NCBI GenBank assembly: GCA_022749755.1
Contig: CM040452.1
Coordinates: 8,760,350 to 8,824,349 of the forward strand
Direction of reading: 5' to 3'
DNA length: 64,000 nt
Origin: Azadirachta indica
Taxonomy: Eukaryota; Streptophyta; Magnoliopsida; Sapindales; Meliaceae
Shown: positions 61,107-64,000 of the stretch, one piece after another
How positions within the stretch are numbered: position 1 is the first letter of the stretch
Layout of the letters: each line of letters opens with the position of its first letter
The notes under the pieces: generated by a model
What the model saw: only the letters and a program-made list of their open reading frames with translations
The model's database searches: none
Told to the model about the DNA's origin: nothing
Program-made: the position numbers and the translations under genes

Positions 61107-62590
61107 GGGAAAACAGCTGATGCCCCCCTATGGTTTTATCCAATTACCTATTACCCCCAATGCATTTAAAAAATTACCTATTACATCCTATCGTTGGCTG
61201 AGTTACCAGGGAACAAGGGCAAAATGGTATTTGAACTATTAAATCATTTAAAATTCTAAAAATCTCTGACACATGAGCAGAGCTTTCTTTTGGGATCAGT
61301 GGATTATCAGACCAAATTCCAAGGGGGAAAAAAAAAAATTGGAGTCCCAGGTTGTGTCTGCATTCGATGTTTCGTTCGCTTCGTCTTCTTAACTGCAGTT
61401 TGACACTTTGAACAACCAAAGTAAAACTCTAGTCGAACCCAGAAAAGTGAAGCAAGTTGTCACATTCTGTATGTAAAAATAGTTATAGCAATAACCACAC
61501 CAAATTATCGAGTTGGTGGGCGAAAAAAGGCTTGCACAAGTGAAGAACAAAGCCAAAGCTAAGAGTCCTCAGTTGTGGATCATTTCAAGTAAAGGATAGG
61601 AAAGGGACAAGATATCAACCATGTTAGTTTCTTTAAAAATATAGCGTCGTAACTATGATATGGATATTTGACAATGTAATGGTTATTTGATGACTTATTT
61701 GGATTTAGTTGTTGTGGATAAAGATAACATTGGTTTCGATGAATGTTGTTTATGTAGTGTTATATTTTATTGTTACTTTTTTATGACTGTTTGTGGGAGA
61801 TTTGGTTTGAAACGTAATAGGTTAGGGTTGTTTCGGTTATGAATGTAATGGGTCAGGTTGTTATAAAAAATGAGTCTTTGCATGTAGAAAGTGTTTCAGA
61901 TTTTCTCCCCGTTAAATGGGTTTCTATTCTGGATTTGTTTGACATGTTTAAAGTGAGTTTAAAAAATGAGTATTTGCATGGGTACAATGATTTGAGGTTT
62001 GTGTTATGCTTATATTGTTAGAACAGTTTGCATGGTTATTAGTTTGGATTTTGGTAAAATAGTTTACGTTTCCTTTTGTAGTTATGTTGTTAATATACTT
62101 CACATGGATACTTGTTTAGATTTGGCAAAGTAGTTTTGTATGTGAGTTATGCTTAGATTGTTTTATGTGTTTTAAGTGGGATTTCGAGGGTATTTTCACG
62201 AGTTTGATAGGGTATTTGCAAGCAAGATGTGAAAATTGTTAACTAGTTTGTGTGTTGTTAATATTGTCAAATGATATGTTGTGTTTGATTAAGATAGTAG
62301 TAAGTACTATGTTGTCATGTGCACGGGGCCAAAGATGTACTGCTCATGTCATTTATATTACCAAATTGAAAGTACGTGGTTAGACTCCCAAACATTATGT
62401 TATACGTTTCTACATTACCCACTACTGTTCACGTTAGTTATTTTGTCGACCTCAAAGTGGTTAAGCTTGAAAATATTCTTATGTGTTGGTACCTTAACTG
62501 TTACTGTTCATTTATATTTGTTGGACAAAATTTAAAGTGGTTAGAATTGGACTAATGGTAATTGCTTTTTGTTTGGTGGTTTGTGAACAA

Positions 62591-62707
62591 GATGACCACC
62601 GACGAAGTAATTTACTTGACAGTAGTTCTTTGTGCGAAAGAAGTTGATTTTGGGTTGGCTGAACTAGATCCATTGAGCTTGGTTGCTGTTATAAACGATA
62701 TACTATA
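62591..62707 (+). pseudogene. possible N-terminal piece of Mutator-like transposase
   Basis: A 38-codon frame from an ATG (MTTDEVIYLTVVL) to a TAA, with alternating hydrophobic residues like the short ubiquitin-like start of plant MuDR-type proteins. It is separated by stops from the next frame. Weak call based on position and pattern. Confidence 0.35.
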
Positions 62708-62956
62708 ACTTGTACATAAATGACATAAGCACACTAATGAAAACTTTAAGGTTACAGCCATCATCCTATGGTCAAAAGAATGGAGGGAAATAAAGACAAC
62801 TTTAAGTTAATTGATATTATAAGAACAGTGAAGGCAAAGGGTGTTGAGACATTATGACTTGAAGAAGACTTATTACCAAGAAGTAGTCCATTACCATCTG
62901 AAGCACAGTAAAGCATTGAAGTAGACAGTCCCCTTCATAAGGAACCAGTATCCCAG

Positions 62957-63691
62957 TTGACTCAAATGCACACACAGCCTTCAACCATTTTTAATCCAAT
63001 TATTATCTCAAACACACGGAGTGCAAAAGTATCACCTAGTGCCAACTTACAAAAATCTCCAAGAATTTCACCATCAACAACACCTTGGGAATGGGTCGAT
63101 AAATTTAGCAAAGAGATGATTGATGCAGTGGATAAAGTATTAGCAGCATATGAATATAGTCACCAATATAATGCAGAAGCAGTAAAGCCTTATATCGATG
63201 AAAATCATAGGCCGGCAATGGAAGAAATTTGTAAGCTAGTAGGTAAAGTTAGCAGCTCAAATGATGAGGAATGTAAAGAAGTCTTGAGTGAAAACTCTAT
63301 TAATTGGACTGATGATGACATAAGGGATATTATGGAATCTAACTTTGAGCAAGAAGTTGCTGCAGCAGTTAGTAGTGCTTTTGAGGATGAGGCTGATGAG
63401 CTATCAGATTGTAGTAGCACTGGTAATGATGGTACTAGTAAAATGCCGAATAGTGATGATGAAGAAATGTTTAATCCTATTGCTAATATGGCCAAGGATA
63501 TCAGAGGTAGGTTGTTCTATCAGAATGGTGACAGGGCCATTAGTTTACGTGTTGGGCAAACCTTTACTTCAGCTGATGAGTTTAGGAGTGTGTTGAGAGA
63601 CTATTCTATTCAAGAGTATTTTTACTTGAATAGGGTGAAGAATAAAAGGGTTAGGGTTACTGCTACATGTGGAACAAAAGACTATCTTTAG
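62957..63691 (+). pseudogene. MuDR-type transposase fragment with MuDR N-terminal domain
   Basis: Open frame of 244 codons. Residues about 1-60 are low-complexity Ser/Thr/Pro-rich. Residues 85-170 are acidic (EDEADELSD, NSDDEEMFNP). Residues 185-244 match the MuDR N-terminal DNA-binding-type domain of plant Mutator transposases (VGQTFTSADEFRSVLRDYSI, then NRVKNKRVRVTATC). A TAG at 63,689 falls where the family normally has a CxWR(I/V)HAS continuation. Sequence after it, to 64,000, still reads as the same protein (DGVSFMIRHILGVYNC, LLRTRFGT) with a few stops. The catalytic DDE domain would lie beyond the window. The start codon is unknown. Confidence 0.8.
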
Positions 63692-64000
63692 AGGATTCAT
63701 GCCTAATTATTAGTTGATGGGGTATCTTTTATGATTAGACATATATTGGGTGTGTATAATTGCTTGGGTATACCGAAAAATCATGAGGTCACCAATTAAT
63801 GGGTGGCTAAGAAATTGTATGAGGGCATCAGAAGCAACCTAGATATAGGAACAATTGCTATGGCAGATCTACTTAGGACAAGATTTGGAACTGCTACTAG
63901 TAGAAAAAGGTATACAAAGAGAAGAAGAAAGCACTTAATATCGCCCGAAGTAGACTACAAGTTATTTTACAAGTTATTACAAGATTCTGCTTTTATGGTG
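63692..64000 (+). pseudogene. continuation of Mutator-like transposase after in-frame stop
   Basis: The same reading frame carries on with the region that follows the MuDR domain in the family: an RIHA word, DGVSFMIRHI, VTN-stop-WVAKKLYEGI and ADLLRTRFGT, ending near LLQDSAFMV at the window edge. Stops at 63,704-63,706 and 63,797-63,799 break it. This is the same gene as the 62,957-63,691 frame. Confidence 0.7.

Larger units (their letters stand above)
61107..64000 (+). mobile_element. Mutator-like element with MuDR-type transposase, left part
   Basis: The left terminus GGGAAAACAGCTGATGCCCC at 61,107 is followed by about 100 bp that resembles the termini of the intron-6 element at 11,549-12,925 (shared CCAATTACCT and TTTAAAAAATTAC words). 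Transposase-related coding pieces begin at 62,591 and continue past the window edge. The right terminus is outside the window, so length and target duplication cannot be given. Stops in the coding region suggest this copy is decayed, or that the true intron-exon structure is more complex than I can resolve. Confidence 0.8.

Noticed and set aside
63205..63495. 96-codon serine-rich minus-strand frame
   Set aside because: Antisense shadow of the acidic region of the MuDR-type transposase.

Overview
The window is nuclear DNA from an AT-rich flowering-plant genome, most likely a eudicot. Multi-exon genes with GT-AG introns are set in long AT-rich intergenic DNA packed with plant-type transposons (Ty1-copia, Ty3-gypsy of Athila type, LINE-1, CACTA, Mutator-like, hAT-like, short palindromic MITEs). 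The species cannot be named from the sequence. All gene models were built by hand from reading frames, splice signals and comparison of copies inside the window.

The locus is a fatty acyl-CoA reductase (FAR, alcohol-forming) cluster. Two copies are intact, each with 10 exons and matching intron phases: one on the plus strand at 9,094-15,069 (498 aa) and one on the minus strand at 45,291-50,613 (497 aa). They belong to two sequence types, here called A and B. Dead relatives lie around them: an exon-3 scrap at 7.7 kb (type A), a 5'- and 3'-truncated type B copy at 15.7-18.9 kb, a nearly full-length type A pseudogene at 28.1-32.5 kb, an antisense type B scrap at 39.1-39.6 kb, and orphan type A exons 9-10 at 40.7-41.1 kb. 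Upstream of the plus-strand gene, 3.5-9.0 kb holds repeated copies of the FAR promoter region, apparently left by earlier tandem duplications.

Region by region: 1-3.5 kb is AT-rich, with a 440-bp hAT-like element inside an unidentified less AT-rich stretch. 3.5-9 kb holds duplicated FAR promoter modules. 9-15.1 kb is intact FAR A, with a hAT-like element in intron 3 and a Mutator-like element in intron 6. 15.7-18.9 kb is FAR B pseudogene. 20-23 kb is decayed copia and 23-28.1 kb decayed Athila-type gypsy. 28.1-32.5 kb is FAR A pseudogene. 33.4-39.07 kb is the 3' end of a copia element split by a 4.5-kb CACTA-type element with an exact 3-bp target duplication. 39-41.6 kb holds FAR scraps and duplicated flanks. 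41.9-43.5 kb is a LINE fragment. 45.3-50.6 kb is intact FAR B. 50.7-61.1 kb is gene-poor, with palindromic MITEs and a G-rich hAT-like element. 61.1-64 kb is the left terminus and MuDR-type transposase remains of a Mutator-like element that runs off the window.

The two intact enzymes should reduce very-long-chain acyl-CoA to primary alcohols for wax, suberin or related lipids. The rest is a record of local duplication and nested transposition. Because several FAR copies lie in opposite orientations, antisense or small-RNA interaction between them is possible but is only inference here.
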